Shown: in pieces, positions 8,280 through 17,599 of the stretch
Position numbering within the stretch: the first letter of the stretch is position 1
How the letters are laid out: every line of letters starts with the position of its first letter
DNA from: Streptomyces lunaelactis
Lineage (GTDB): Bacteria > Actinomycetota > Actinomycetes > Streptomycetales > Streptomycetaceae
DNA length: 64,000 nt
Assembly: GCF_003054555.1 (NCBI RefSeq)
Contig: NZ_CP026304.1
Coordinates: forward strand, 8,246,001-8,310,000
Direction: 5' to 3'
The notes under the pieces: generated by a model
Told to the model about the DNA's origin: nothing
What the model saw: only the letters and a program-made list of their open reading frames with translations
The model's database searches: none
Position numbers and translations under genes: made by a program

Positions 8280-9845
8280 ATGACACGGTCATGGTGGGGC
8301 TGGGGCAACGTCGAGGAGACGGTGGCCGGCGCGGAGTTGGGTGCCCTGCTGGCCAGGGTCCGGATGCTGGCGCCCGGCGACCTGACGGGCCATGAACCGC
8401 CGGACATCCCCGCGCTCGGGCTGCCCGCTCCCCGGGTGTCCGCCCCCGCTGCACTCGCGGGTCTCTGCTCCGCCGACCCGGCTGACCGGGCCGGGCACGC
8501 ACATGGCAAGGCGTTTCGGGACGTGGTGCGCAATCTGCACGGGGATCTTCGCCAGGTACCCGATCTGGTGGCCCGGCCGCGACGGGAGCGGGACCTGGTC
8601 GACCTGCTCGACTGGTGTGCCCGCGACGGGATCGCCGCGATCGCCTACGGCGGCGGCAGTTCGGTCGTCGGCGGAATTGAGCCCCGGTTCGACGACGACC
8701 GCGCCGCGGTCACCATCGACCTCGGGCGTCTGGACCGGGTACTGGAGATCGACCCGGTGAGCCGGGCAGCGCGTATCCAGGCGGGGGTGTTCGGCCCGCA
8801 TCTGGAGGACCAACTCAGGCCGTACGGCCTGACGCTGCGGCACTTCCCGCAGTCGTTCGAGTTCTCCACCCTGGGCGGCTGGCTGGCCACCCGGGCAGGC
8901 GGCCACTACGCGACGCTGCGTACCCATATCGACGACATGGTCGAGTCGATGCGTGTGGTCACGCCGAGTGGGACCAGCGAATCGCGGCGGCTACCGGGCT
9001 CCGGGGCGGGTCCGTCGCCCGACCGCCTCTTCCTCGGTAGCGAAGGCACGCTGGGCGTCATCACCGAGGCGTGGATGCGCCTGGAGGAACGGCCCCGGTG
9101 GCGCGCACGCGCCTCTGTGCACTTCGCCGACTACGCCGCGGCGGTGAGGGCCACAAGGGCGATTGCGCAGAGCGGGCTGCACCCGGCGAACTGCCGGCTG
9201 CTCGATACCGCCGAGGCGCTGATCAACGCGGGTGTCGCCGTCGAGGGCGGCGTGCTGATGCTGGGGTTCGAGTCGGCGGACCATCCGGTGAGCACGTCAC
9301 TGGACCGGGCCGGGGAGCTGTGCCGAGACCAGGGCGGCGAGATCATCGCCGGGGAGGAGAGCGCTGGCGACACGTGGCGTTCTTCCTTCCTGCGGATGCC
9401 CTATCAACGCGATGCACTGGCCCGGCACTCGGTGATCGTCGAGACTTTCGAGACAGCGTGTACCTGGGACCGGTTCGAAAGTCTTCACCATGCCGTCATG
9501 CAGGCGGCCCGGGAGGCCGTCCGTAAGGTCACCGGTGCAGACGGTGTGGTGACCTGCAGGTTCACCCACGTCTACCCGGACGGGCCGGCACCGTATTTCG
9601 GGGTCTATGCGCCGGGCCGCTGGGGCAGCACCGTAGCCCAGTGGGACGAGATCAAGGCAGCCGTTTCCGAGGCGATCGCCCACAACGGTGGGACGATCAC
9701 CCATCACCATGCGGTCGGCCGCGACCACCGCCCCTGGTACGACGTTCAGCGCCCGGACCCGTTCGCCGCCGCGCTGACTGCCGCCAAGGCAGCACTTGAC
9801 CCCGCCGGAATCCTCAATCCCGGCGTGCTCCTTCCCCCACGGTGA
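8280..9845 (+). CDS. FAD-binding oxidase, alkyldihydroxyacetonephosphate synthase-like
   Basis: This protein of about 521 residues belongs to the VAO/PCMH flavoprotein fold. The FAD-binding domain includes AYGGGSSVVGG (pyrophosphate loop, residues about 120-130), FSTLGGWLATRAGGHY and the LFLGSEGTLGVITEAWMRL signature near residues 245-265. The C-terminus ends with LDPAGILNPGVLLP, as in AGPS-like and glycolate-oxidase-like enzymes. The best resemblance is to AGPS, which exchanges an acyl for an alkyl chain in ether-lipid synthesis, but actinobacterial homologues often act on other substrates. I chose ATG 8280 because GAAGGGG lies 5 nt upstream; a GTG at 8274 is the alternative. A TetR gene is divergent. 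Confidence 0.82.
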   Translation: MTRSWWGWGNVEETVAGAELGALLARVRMLAPGDLTGHEPPDIPALGLPAPRVSAPAALAGLCSADPADRAGHAHGKAFRDVVRNLHGDLRQVPDLVARPRRERDLVDLLDWCARDGIAAIAYGGGSSVVGGIEPRFDDDRAAVTIDLGRLDRVLEIDPVSRAARIQAGVFGPHLEDQLRPYGLTLRHFPQSFEFSTLGGWLATRAGGHYATLRTHIDDMVESMRVVTPSGTSESRRLPGSGAGPSPDRLFLGSEGTLGVITEAWMRLEERPRWRARASVHFADYAAAVRATRAIAQSGLHPANCRLLDTAEALINAGVAVEGGVLMLGFESADHPVSTSLDRAGELCRDQGGEIIAGEESAGDTWRSSFLRMPYQRDALARHSVIVETFETACTWDRFESLHHAVMQAAREAVRKVTGADGVVTCRFTHVYPDGPAPYFGVYAPGRWGSTVAQWDEIKAAVSEAIAHNGGTITHHHAVGRDHRPWYDVQRPDPFAAALTAAKAALDPAGILNPGVLLPPR

Positions 9846-9879
9846 CTTGACCCGGCTCTGAAGGAGGAACGGTGTTTAA

Positions 9880-10287
9880 CCCGGCCTTCACAAAGTCGCC
9901 GTCTTTGCGCTGTGCCTGGCGCTGGGGCGAGGTGGTGCGCGGACCCGATCAAGGCGACCAGCGTGTCGTGTTCCAGCCCGGTGGACAGCACGAGCCCGTC
10001 GCGGTGGATCCCCGACCGCAGGCCGAGATCCCCACGAAACCACGGCGTCGGCTCGGTGACCCAGCCGACCTCGTGGTCTTCATCGATGTGCCGCTCGACC
10101 AACTGCAGCTTGCCGAACCTGGTGGCCTCCGACTGAGCGGTGCGGACCGACACGCTCACGACCTTCAGGTTGATGGCGAAGTCCGCCGCAAATCGTGTCA
10201 GGAGCCTCTGCGGGATCTGTTCGAACAGCAAGTCCAGCCTGGCGTCCGAAATGCGATCAGATACCAGAGGCCCGCAGAGGGATCCCC
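9880..10287 (-). pseudogene. Fragment of an unrecognised gene, broken by IS30
   Basis: The minus strand encodes a protein-like stretch: SDRISDARLDLLFEQIPQRL, a hydrophobic strand DFAINLKVVSVSV, then HEVGWVTEPTPWFRGDLGLRSG and LEHDTLVALIGSAHHL. The downstream end shows no convincing C-terminus and runs antisense into the FAD oxidase gene. The upstream end abuts an IS30 remnant, so only an internal or C-terminal piece survives. The family is not recognised. Confidence 0.4.
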
Positions 10288-10545
10288 TTACGTGACAGTC
10301 CCGGACCGGACGTTGAGCCAGCAGAGCTCGGCTGCGGTGGCGCAGTTGAGGACGCGGCGGGGGCCGACGTTGATCTTGTCGGCGATGTCGTCGAGGTCGC
10401 GTAGTGAGAAGTCCCGGAGATCTGTGCGTTTGGGGAGGCACTGCCGTAACAGGCGGTTGGTGTTCTCGTTGCTGCCCCGTTGCCACGGGCTGGACGGTTC
10501 GCAGAAGTAGACCTTGAGATCGGCCCAGATAGCTCGCCCGTGGCG
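10288..10545 (-). mobile_element. IS30-family transposase C-terminal remnant
   Basis: The minus strand encodes CEPSSPWQRGSNENTNRLLR, then the LNxxPR-like segment NVGPRRVLNCATAAEL and a stop. SPWQRGSNENTN.LLRQ is the conserved region around the last catalytic Glu of IS30-family DDE transposases. The N-terminal two thirds are missing and no terminal repeats are visible. Confidence 0.85.
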
Positions 10546-10771
10546 GGGACGAGGGAGTCGAGTTCCGCAAGTACGGAGGAAGCAGGCGCACAAGCCCGCC
10601 GCGACATACCGGTACCGCGGGGGTGGCATTCGGGACGACTTACCCACGGAAACACCTTTCCCTGCGGATCCTGCTGCATCACTATGGGCTCTTGCTTCCC
10701 GCTGGTAACACCGGCGTGTTCCGTCTGGGCCTGCGGGTCGGTCGCGCCGCAGCGAACGAGGAGTAAAACGG

Positions 10772-12485
10772 TTGCAACAGCTCCGCCAGGCAGGTCCGGA
10801 TCCCTCGGACGAACAATCGCTCTACGCCGCCCTGTCGGACGCGAAGCTCACCGAACGCATCCGCTCCGGTGCCCCCGCCGCCCATCCGGCCGTCCAGGAA
10901 CTCAAACGCCGCCACCTGCCTGCCGTACTGACCTACGCCCGGATCTGCGCACGCGATCGGGCCGCCGGCCCTCAACTGGCCGTCCAGGCCTTCGGCCTCG
11001 CCGCTCAGGAGGCCTGCCGGGGCATCGAGCCCCGCGGCAACTGGCGTCACCATGTGCTGACGCTTGTTCAGCGGACCGGTGCCGGCTGGGCCCTCGGCAG
11101 CCGCCGCGATCGGCTCGCACCGGACTTCGCCGCATGGACCGACGAGACGGCCGACGACACGGCCGCGGTCACGCTGCCGGGCCTGGCCGAGCCCCCCAGC
11201 CTGCCCTCCGAAGGCGCCTCCGCCATGCTCACCGGCTTCTACCGGCTGCCCGAGCTGACTCGGGGCATGCTCTGGTACGCGGTGGTGGACCAGGAGCCGG
11301 ACGCCACGGTCGCCACCTTCCTCAACGTGCGCCCCGAACTCGTTCCCGAGCTGCGGAGCAAGGCGCAGGACGCCCTGCGCGAGGCATATCTCCGGGCCTA
11401 CTTGGAACGCGGCGCGGACGCCAAATGCCTGGGATTCCGTCGCATCATCGAGGTGGCGGCCCGGCCGGGGGACCGGCGGCGCAGCGAGGACCTGGCGCTC
11501 CACCTCACCCAGTGCCCCAGCTGTACCCGGCTGATGGCCCAGCTGACGCGGATGGCCGAGGACCCCCGGACCGTGTTTGCCGAGGGTCTGCTCGGATGGG
11601 GCGGAGCGGCCTACGCAGCCCACGGTCCCGCACGCGGAGTCCTCGATGCCGTACCGGACCAGCCCGACCGCTCCCAGGCCGCGGCCGGCCTGCCGGCGTT
11701 CACCGCCTTCCCGCAGCCGCCGCCCACCAACGTGACAGCGCGCGGCAGCGCGATGGGTGCAAGGGGCGCGAGACGGCCGTCGCGGAATCTCGTCCGCATC
11801 GCCGTGGCGGCCGCGGGCGCGGCCGCCGTCGGCACGTTGCTGGCGACCGCCTCCGAGGACACCGCCCCGGCCCGCGACCACGCCCGGAAGCCCCTCCCAG
11901 CAGGCCTGGCCCACCGCCGCCCTGCCCGCCCCGCCGCTCCGTCGCCGAGCCCCACCCGGGAAGTGTCGAAGAAGCCCTCACCCACGCCGAGCCCCACCAC
12001 CCGCCCACCCCAAGCCGCCGGCAGTCGCCCCGTCGAAGAGCCTCCCGCGCCCACCGGCGCCGATCGCCCTCGGAGCCGCCTACACCCAGGTAGTCAACGC
12101 GGCGTCCGGGCTGTGCCTGGACATCGACAACGGCGTGATGGCCAACCGTACCGACGTCGTCACCGTCACCTGCAGCGGCGCCGAAACCCAGCGCTGGACA
12201 CTGGACTCCACAGGCCTTCTGCACAGCAGCGCCGACCCCGCCTACTGCCTCGACTCACGCGGCGACACCGACCGCGGCGCCGGCATCTGGTCCTGCGCCT
12301 CCGTCAACGGCAAGAACGGCCTGAACCTGCTCTTCACCGTCGACGGCGCAGGAGCCATACACCCCCGAATCGCACCGGACTTCGCCCTTGAACCCCTGGC
12401 AGGCTCCGAAGGCAGCCTGCTCGGCTTCGCCCCGGCCGGCGCGGCCGGCGACCAGCACTGGAACGCCGACCCCTCCCCGTCATGA
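10772..12485 (+). pseudogene. Sigma-like/zinc-finger membrane protein with C-terminal ricin lectin, one frameshift
   Basis: Translation starts at a TTG with GAGGAG 8 nt upstream. Residues 1-200 resemble a helical sigma-70-like region; near residue 250 HLTQCPSCTRLM resembles an anti-sigma zinc finger. A transmembrane helix (NLVRIAVAAAGAAAVGTLLATA, residues about 345-366) leads into a Pro/Thr/Ser-rich linker. The expected ricin-type beta-trefoil domain (GLCLDIDNG, CSGAETQRWTLDS, YCLDSRG) lies in a different frame from about 12020 to 12485. One indel in the low-complexity linker therefore separates cytoplasmic and exported parts. It could be a real pseudogene, an assembly error or a slippage site. 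The architecture suggests a membrane-spanning regulator with an extracellular sugar-binding module. Confidence 0.65.
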
Positions 12486-12589
12486 CGTGCAGACGGACGC
12501 TGCTGCCCGCTGTCCGCCCGCGGTCAGGAGCTGTCCGCGTTCGATGAGACCGGCTCCAGTTCCGCTGCGGTAAGGCAGTCGACCACGGC

Positions 12590-12740
12590 GCCCGTCTCGG
12601 CATCGACGTTCACCCCGTCCAACGGCTCCCGGGGACCCGCGGCTTCAAAGTCATCCCGAGAAGGTGGACCATCGAGCGGAGCATCGGTCGGCTCATGCAC
12701 GACCACCACCGCCTCGCCCGCCAATGCTTCTCCTCCTCCC
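12590..12740 (+). mobile_element. IS5-family transposase C-terminal remnant
   Basis: The plus strand encodes TRGFKVIPRRWTIERSIGRL, then MHDHHRLARQ. This is the conserved (R)RWxxERxxGxL segment with the last catalytic Glu of IS5-family transposases, here about 50 residues long and without ends. Confidence 0.7.
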
Positions 12741-12749
12741 GTGCGGCGG

Positions 12750-12895
12750 TCAGCCGAGCCAGCGGCTGTCGCGCATGAGGTCGCGTCCCCGCAGCTCCTT
12801 CGCCTCACGCCAGGCCTGGATGCGCCGCGGCCGGATCAGGAAGTACTGGTAGGGCTCGTCGAGCTCGCGCGGGTCGAAACCGGTCTTGGTAATCC
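12750..12895 (-). pseudogene. C-terminal fragment of a PPOX/FMN-binding split-barrel protein
   Basis: The last 48 codons read WITKTGFDPRELDEPYQYFL, then IRPRRIQAWREAKELRGRDLM and WLG-stop. The YFLIRPRRIQAWRE motif is the typical C-terminal end of Streptomyces pyridoxamine-5'-phosphate-oxidase-like flavin or F420 proteins. The N-terminal part is absent. Confidence 0.6.
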
Positions 12896-12997
12896 ATGAC
12901 CGTACGCAGCGCCGCCACCCTGGTGGCGGGCGGCCGATGAGCGCGGCGCAGCGCCGACCGGCCGCTGTGTCCCGGGCACTGCGGGGGCACAGCGGCC

Positions 12998-13207
12998 GTG
13001 GTCCTCGACACCTACGGCGCCATCACCGACTCGGCCCGGGTCCACGCCGCCGCCTGGCAGACCGCCTTCGACGACTTCATGAGCGACCACCCGCCCGCAG
13101 ATGTCACACGGCGGCGGCCGTTTCGACGACGGGAGGACTATCTGCGGTACGTCGACGGAAAGTCACGGCTGGACAGAGCCGCGGACTTCCTGGAGTCCCG
13201 CGGATAA
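12998..13207 (+). pseudogene. N-terminal fragment of a HAD hydrolase (beta-phosphoglucomutase-like)
   Basis: The fragment reads VLDTYGAITDSARVHAAAWQ, an Arg/Asp-rich stretch, then YLRYVDGKSRLDRAADFLES and a TAA stop. It matches the N-terminus of HAD-family beta-phosphoglucomutases, in which the first motif is normally DTDGV(I/L)T. Here the second, catalytic Asp position has become Tyr (DTYG). The protein is cut after about 69 residues, so it is inactive. Confidence 0.65.
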
Positions 13208-13213
13208 CCGGTC

Positions 13214-13278
13214 TGGTGGCCCACGGCGACGGCAGTGTGGGTCATGACATCGCTCACGATGTACGGGGAATCGGACAT
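13214..13278 (-). pseudogene. N-terminal fragment of a CBS-domain protein
   Basis: An ATG preceded by a strong CCAGGAGG site opens MSDSPYIVSDVMTHTAVAVG, the usual start of Streptomyces CBS-domain proteins. Homology ends after about 20 residues where the DNA runs into the HAD fragment on the opposite strand. Confidence 0.55.
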
Positions 13279-13403
13279 GGCGGGCCTCCTGGGGCTGAAG
13301 TACGCCGGGTGCTCGGAGGCGGTTGCGACGTGGCCATCTGTTCTCAGAGTCCGACGGGCCGTCGGTCGCGGGGGAGGGGCCGAGTGGCCCTGCCTGAGGC
13401 CCG

Positions 13404-13991
13404 TCAGGCCCGATGGCCGCTCCACTTGGGTCCGACGAGCGCCCACTCCTGCTCCCACTCGGCCATCCGGCGCCGGTCGGCCGCCCGGCGGACGGCCAGC
13501 CGCATGATGAGAGCGGCGGCGGCGCTCACCGCTGCGGCCCCCGAGCCGATGGCGAAGGCGGCCAGCCAGATGTCGGCATCCGGCTTCGGAGGCGAGGTGA
13601 CCCGGCCCTGGGAGTCCAGCCAGACATCCGTACGGTCGCCGCGCTCCAGGCCCGCGTCCACCAGCGCGACGCCGCTGCAGAAGCCGGCGCCGGCGGTGAC
13701 CCAACGGACTGGAACCCGGTACTTCTCGACGCCCCCGAATCCTTCCTCGGACGGGACTGCCTTCGGGGCGTCCTGCGTGAGTTCGGCGCGTACGCGATGT
13801 TTCGACGCCGCCTGCTCGACGGCCGCCGCCTTGTTGTACGCGTACGCCGACCAGCCCGCGGCCAGGCCCGCTGCCGGAGCTCCGAGGACGAGGCAAACTC
13901 CGAGGACAAGCGTGGTCCAGGCCCTGACGACATCCGCCCGGCGGCACAGCGGGTTGGCCCGCCGTTGCCTTCCTCGTCGTGTGGGGCTCAT
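13404..13991 (-). CDS. Rv1733c-like two-helix membrane protein
   Basis: This 195-residue protein has an N-terminal helix (VVRAWTTLVLGVCLVLGAPAAGLAAGW, residues about 22-48) and a C-terminal one (IWLAAFAIGSGAAAVSAAAALIM). An extracytoplasmic region of about 90 residues between them contains RGDRTDVWLDSQGRVTSPP. This layout is that of the Rv1733c/SCO-type membrane protein family, which is abundant in Streptomyces and of unknown function. The start ATG at 13991 gives the family's usual Arg-rich N-terminus. It follows the flavodoxin remnant closely on the same strand. It looks intact in a neighbourhood of fragments. Confidence 0.7.
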   Translation of the reverse strand: MSPTRRGRQRRANPLCRRADVVRAWTTLVLGVCLVLGAPAAGLAAGWSAYAYNKAAAVEQAASKHRVRAELTQDAPKAVPSEEGFGGVEKYRVPVRWVTAGAGFCSGVALVDAGLERGDRTDVWLDSQGRVTSPPKPDADIWLAAFAIGSGAAAVSAAAALIMRLAVRRAADRRRMAEWEQEWALVGPKWSGHRA

Positions 13992-13995
13992 CGGC

Positions 13996-14415
13996 TCAGC
14001 GCCGTTCTGCTTCGGCCGCCAGACCGGCTGCGATGCCTGTGGCCCAGGCGGCGATACAGTCGAAATCGCGGAGGTCTCCTCCGCGCCCTTCCTCCAGGAT
14101 CGCGCGGGCGACCCGTCCTCGCGCTCTGGCCTTGAGCCGGCCGCCGGAAGCGATGTGTCCCTCGGCATTCAGCCGCTGCTCGGCGCGCCGGGCGAAACGC
14201 CGTGCGTCGCGGTGCCAGCCCCCTACGTAAAGCGCGACCCCGAGCCGGACGAGGCCGTGCGGGCGGACATCGCTGACCTCGGCTGCCGGCCGCACATCGG
14301 CGTCGAGACCCGATCCGCGCAGGACGGTGGCGATGTGGTCGGCGATCTCCGCCGTCGAGCCGTTCTTGGGAACCACATCGGCATTGCCTCGAAGGCGTAG
14401 TCCAACCTTGCTCAC
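13996..14415 (-). pseudogene. Flavodoxin-domain protein with internal deletion
   Basis: The N-terminal part has KNGSTAEIADHIATVLRGSGL, the phosphate-binding loop region of a flavodoxin-like protein, followed by VRPAAEVSDVRPHGLVRLGVALYVGGWHRDARRFARR. The C-terminal part has GRLKARARGRVARAILEEGRGGDLRDF. About 60 residues expected between these parts are missing, and the first strand is altered. The gene is therefore a deletion derivative and probably non-functional. Confidence 0.6.
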
Positions 14416-14681
14416 GGGCCAAGGAGTGGGCCCACCCGGTCCGCGCCCTCGATCGGTCGCCCGGCCGCGGCCACAATGCTGCCACCGTCGGACACTGCGA
14501 TCACGTCCCGCGCGAGCACGTCCACCAGGCCCAGGTGGCCACCGCCGACCGTGGCCAGCAACCGCTCCACGACGGCCACCTGCTCGGCCCGGCTCACCTG
14601 CACTCGCGGACGCCGCGCGGCCACGTGCGGGCCGGTGGCCGCGCTGAAAGCGGTGGCCGTGCTGGACGCCTCGCCGATCAT
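14412..14681 (-). pseudogene. ECF41/SigJ-type sigma factor fragment (SnoaL-like C-terminal domain)
   Basis: The segment RRPRVQVSRAEQVAVVERLL, then ATVGGGHLGLVDVLARDVIAVSDGG matches the start of the SnoaL-like C-terminal extension of ECF41 sigma factors (SigJ type). The sigma-2 and sigma-4 regions and most of the extension are missing. The frame ends with a stop overlapping the flavodoxin remnant's start. Confidence 0.55.
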
Positions 14682-15100
14682 GTGGGTCGGGAAGCCGCCG
14701 ATGCGGCGGAAGCCGATGAGCTGTGGTGGGAGACGGTCGCGAAGGCGCTCGGGCTGAGCCCGGTCAGCGACCGCCGCTACCTGTCCGAAGGCTCCATGCC
14801 CGGCTCAACAAGTGACGCACTGATCCTCGCCGCGGCCGAACTCAATAACCGGGGCCGTCTGTTCACGCTTCGGGGCAGCGGTCTCATAACTGTACAGGGC
14901 GTCGGCATCGCCCTCTCCGGCGCTGCGCATCGCCATCAGTCCCGGCCTCGTCATCGGTGCGAGCGGAGTGCGCGGTACAGGCGTCGCGGCCCGCCCTGCC
15001 TCCCCGCCGCCGATCGCTCCAAGCTGTCTTCTGACGCCTCCTCAGCCGTGCATGACGGGGAAGTTCCTGTGAATTGCGGTGTGCGTTGAACACGCCGGGG
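14682..15100 (+). other. Unresolved segment, possible gene C-terminus
   Basis: The plus strand encodes a protein-like stretch ADELWWETVAKALGLSPVSD, then RRYLSEGSMPGSTSDALILAAAELNNRGRLF, which may be the tail of a lost gene. After about 14890 it becomes Arg-rich frame noise. I recognise no family. Confidence 0.25.
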
Positions 15101-15165
15101 GCCGCTTCCGTATGTAACACGGCGCAGCCCCCACTGCCGATCGGCAACGACGCACAGGAGTTCCC

Positions 15166-17328
15166 GTGACACGTACCTCACGAAGACGCTCGAGGAGCGG
15201 CGGCAGAGTCCTCGCTGCCGCGATCGCGCTGATGCTGGGCGGGGGTGGACTGATCGCGGTCAACTCCTATGCCGCCGCAGGCGAGGGTTGGGGGATCCGG
15301 TCCGACGGCCGCAGCGGGGAGACGCAGACCCTCGGTGCCGGACCTTCCACCATCAAGTGCCCCGAGGTGGCGAACGGGCTCCCCGAGGTGCCGGATGCGG
15401 CGAGGCCGGAGGTCGACCGCGAACTGGCCACGCTGGACAGCCAGATCACAGAGGCGTACGAGCGGTTCGTCGACCAGAAGGAACAGATAGAGCGGGATCC
15501 GGAGTTCGCCCGGAAGGCCGTCCTCGAACCGCTGAAGAGCAAGCGCACGGCGAGCATCGACCGGATCGCCACAGCCATCGGCCGTGTGGCCGGGGAGCGC
15601 CCGCAGGGGCTGGAGGCGATGGCCCCGTGCACCTTGCAGGTGGATGACGCGGACGGCGCCGGCGGCGGCGAGGGCAACGATCAGGACCAGGACCAGGGCG
15701 ACGGGCAGAACAGCGGCGACGGTGGCCAGAACGACGGCAACGGAAACGCCAACGGAAACGCCAACGGCGACCAGGGCAGCGGCGGTCAGGCCGGCAATGG
15801 GCCCGAGGCGTCCGACTTCGTCGACATCGCGTCCGTCCAGCCGAATGCGCGAAGCCCCCGCGAACTCGGCGACGCCTCGCGCGGCACTTTCGCCACGGAG
15901 TGCGGCCGCAACGAGAACGGCAAGTTCAACCCGGACAATGTGATCGTCGCCCCCGGTGTGAGCAACGGTGCGCACCACATGCACGACTATGTGGGCAACC
16001 AGGCGAACGACGCGTTCGCGAGCGACGACGATCTCGCGAGCGGCGCCACCACCTGCCGTGACCAGGGCGACAGGTCGACGTACTACTGGCCGGTCTTGCG
16101 GCTGCAGAACGGTCAGGACGAGAACGATGCCGGGGCCGATGGTGGCGGCAAGGACAAGAACGTCGGAAAGATCCTGACGCCGGCCCAGGTCACGCTGAAC
16201 TTCGCGGGAAGCCCGGTCTCCAAGGTCACGGCGATGCCGCGATTCCTGCGGATCATCACCGGTGACGCCAAGGCTTTCGTCAACGGCAACGCGAACGCCA
16301 ACGCGTCCTGGAGCTGCACGGGATTCGAGGACCGTCAGCTGAAGGACAAGTACCCGCTCTGCCCGCAGGGCAGCAAGGTCGTCCGGACGTTCAAGTTCCA
16401 GAACTGCTGGGACGGCCAGAACACCGACAGCGCCAATCACCGCACCCATGTCGCCTTCGCGGACGAGAACGGCGGCTGCCGGAATGGGTTCCGGGCAATT
16501 CCGCAGCTGGTGCAGCGCATCGTCTACGACGTTCCGCCCCCGGTCTTCGACGGGGACAACCGGGCCGCGTTCGCGGTCGACTCCTTCCCGGAGCAGCTGC
16601 ACAAGCCGGTCACCGACCACGGCGATTTCATCAACGTCTTCGACGACAGCCTCATGCGGGAGCTGGTGGACTGCATCAACGAGGGCCGCGAGTGCGGGCC
16701 CGACGGTCCGGCGGAACCCGGTGAACCCAGCGAACCCGCAAACCCCGGTGACCCTGAGGACCCCGCTGAGCCCGGGAACCCCGCAGACCCTGGCGATCCG
16801 GCCGATCCCGGCGAGCCCGAAACCCCCGGGAGCCCCGGCCAGCCTGCTGAGCCCAGTGATCCGGTTGAGCCTGGCAAGCCCGCGGACCCGTCGGCCGGCA
16901 ACGGAGAGAAGCCCGGGGCCGGCGGTGAGGATGCCGGGACGTCCGGTGGTCAGGACGAGGCAGGTGCCCCAGGCGATGTGCAGAACCCGGAGGGCTCGAC
17001 CGGCTCGGGTGCGGGCACAACTGGCGGTCAGGCCAAGCCGGACACGGCGGGCGGTGCGCAACAGCCCGAGGTGCTCACCGGGTCGGGCAAGGGCACTTCC
17101 GGTACGCAGTCCACGCCGGAGACCGGTGGGAACACCCCGGCTCCCGGCACGGTCGGCGAGCCGCAGACCGGCAGCGAAACCCAAGCCGTCGGCGAGCCCC
17201 AGGGCAGCCGGGGCGGGCTCGCCGCCACCGGCGCTCAGCTGTGGCCCTCCGCAGCCGGAGCCGTGCTGCTGATCGTGGGCATCGTGCTCCTGCGCACCCG
17301 CAACCGACGTGAGCCCGCCGGGCGTTGA
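15166..17328 (+). CDS. Sortase-anchored secreted DUF1996 protein
   Basis: This 720-residue exported protein starts at a GTG with AGGAG 5 nt upstream. A signal peptide (residues 1 to about 38) is followed by a helical region, an NGNANGN low-complexity spacer and a DUF1996 domain (about 225-500; NGAHHMHDYVGN, FPEQLHKPVTDHGDFINVF). DUF1996 is found in fungal and actinobacterial secreted proteins and has no proven activity. A Pro/Glu/Asp/Gly collagen-like stretch (about 505-690) could span the cell wall. The C-terminus has LAATG, a hydrophobic helix and an Arg-rich tail, which is the LAxTG signal used by Streptomyces class E sortases. It is monocistronic and followed by a hairpin terminator. Confidence 0.85.
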   Translation: MTRTSRRRSRSGGRVLAAAIALMLGGGGLIAVNSYAAAGEGWGIRSDGRSGETQTLGAGPSTIKCPEVANGLPEVPDAARPEVDRELATLDSQITEAYERFVDQKEQIERDPEFARKAVLEPLKSKRTASIDRIATAIGRVAGERPQGLEAMAPCTLQVDDADGAGGGEGNDQDQDQGDGQNSGDGGQNDGNGNANGNANGDQGSGGQAGNGPEASDFVDIASVQPNARSPRELGDASRGTFATECGRNENGKFNPDNVIVAPGVSNGAHHMHDYVGNQANDAFASDDDLASGATTCRDQGDRSTYYWPVLRLQNGQDENDAGADGGGKDKNVGKILTPAQVTLNFAGSPVSKVTAMPRFLRIITGDAKAFVNGNANANASWSCTGFEDRQLKDKYPLCPQGSKVVRTFKFQNCWDGQNTDSANHRTHVAFADENGGCRNGFRAIPQLVQRIVYDVPPPVFDGDNRAAFAVDSFPEQLHKPVTDHGDFINVFDDSLMRELVDCINEGRECGPDGPAEPGEPSEPANPGDPEDPAEPGNPADPGDPADPGEPETPGSPGQPAEPSDPVEPGKPADPSAGNGEKPGAGGEDAGTSGGQDEAGAPGDVQNPEGSTGSGAGTTGGQAKPDTAGGAQQPEVLTGSGKGTSGTQSTPETGGNTPAPGTVGEPQTGSETQAVGEPQGSRGGLAATGAQLWPSAAGAVLLIVGIVLLRTRNRREPAGR

Positions 17329-17352
17329 TGATGCCGTCTGTGCCCCGGCCCT

Positions 17353-17381
17353 GGCCGGACCCGGAGTTCTCAGGTCCGGCC
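17353..17381 (+). terminator. Hairpin terminator after the DUF1996 gene
   Basis: GGCCGGACC and GGTCCGGCC form a perfect 9-bp stem around an 11-nt loop, 25 nt past the stop codon. There is no T-tract, as is usual for Streptomyces terminators. Confidence 0.7.
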
Positions 17382-17599
17382 GGGGCTCACGGCGTCGGAG
17401 CCTCCCAGCAACTGATGGGACTTGGTCAGCAGGGCGACGCAGATCAGTCAGGCGCTCCGATCTGAGCACCGGGCGGCGACTGGTCGCCGGAGTCGTGGCC
17501 GCCCTGAGCTCGGAGGAGGACGAAGTCGAGGCGGCCGACCTGCTGAGGCCGGATCCCGCTGCAGCTTCGGGCGAGGACTGACGGCCGAGAGCCCGGTAC

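Noticed and set aside
15714..15780. GGAAACGCCAACG repeats considered as a possible CRISPR or minisatellite
   Set aside because: They are codon repeats for an Asn-Gly-Asn-Ala spacer in the DUF1996 protein; no spacers and no cas genes.
17400..17599. Possible short gene tail (ending ALSSEEDEVEAADLLRPDPA)
   Set aside because: It looks like a real acidic C-terminus, but there is no start, family or upstream sequence to support a gene.
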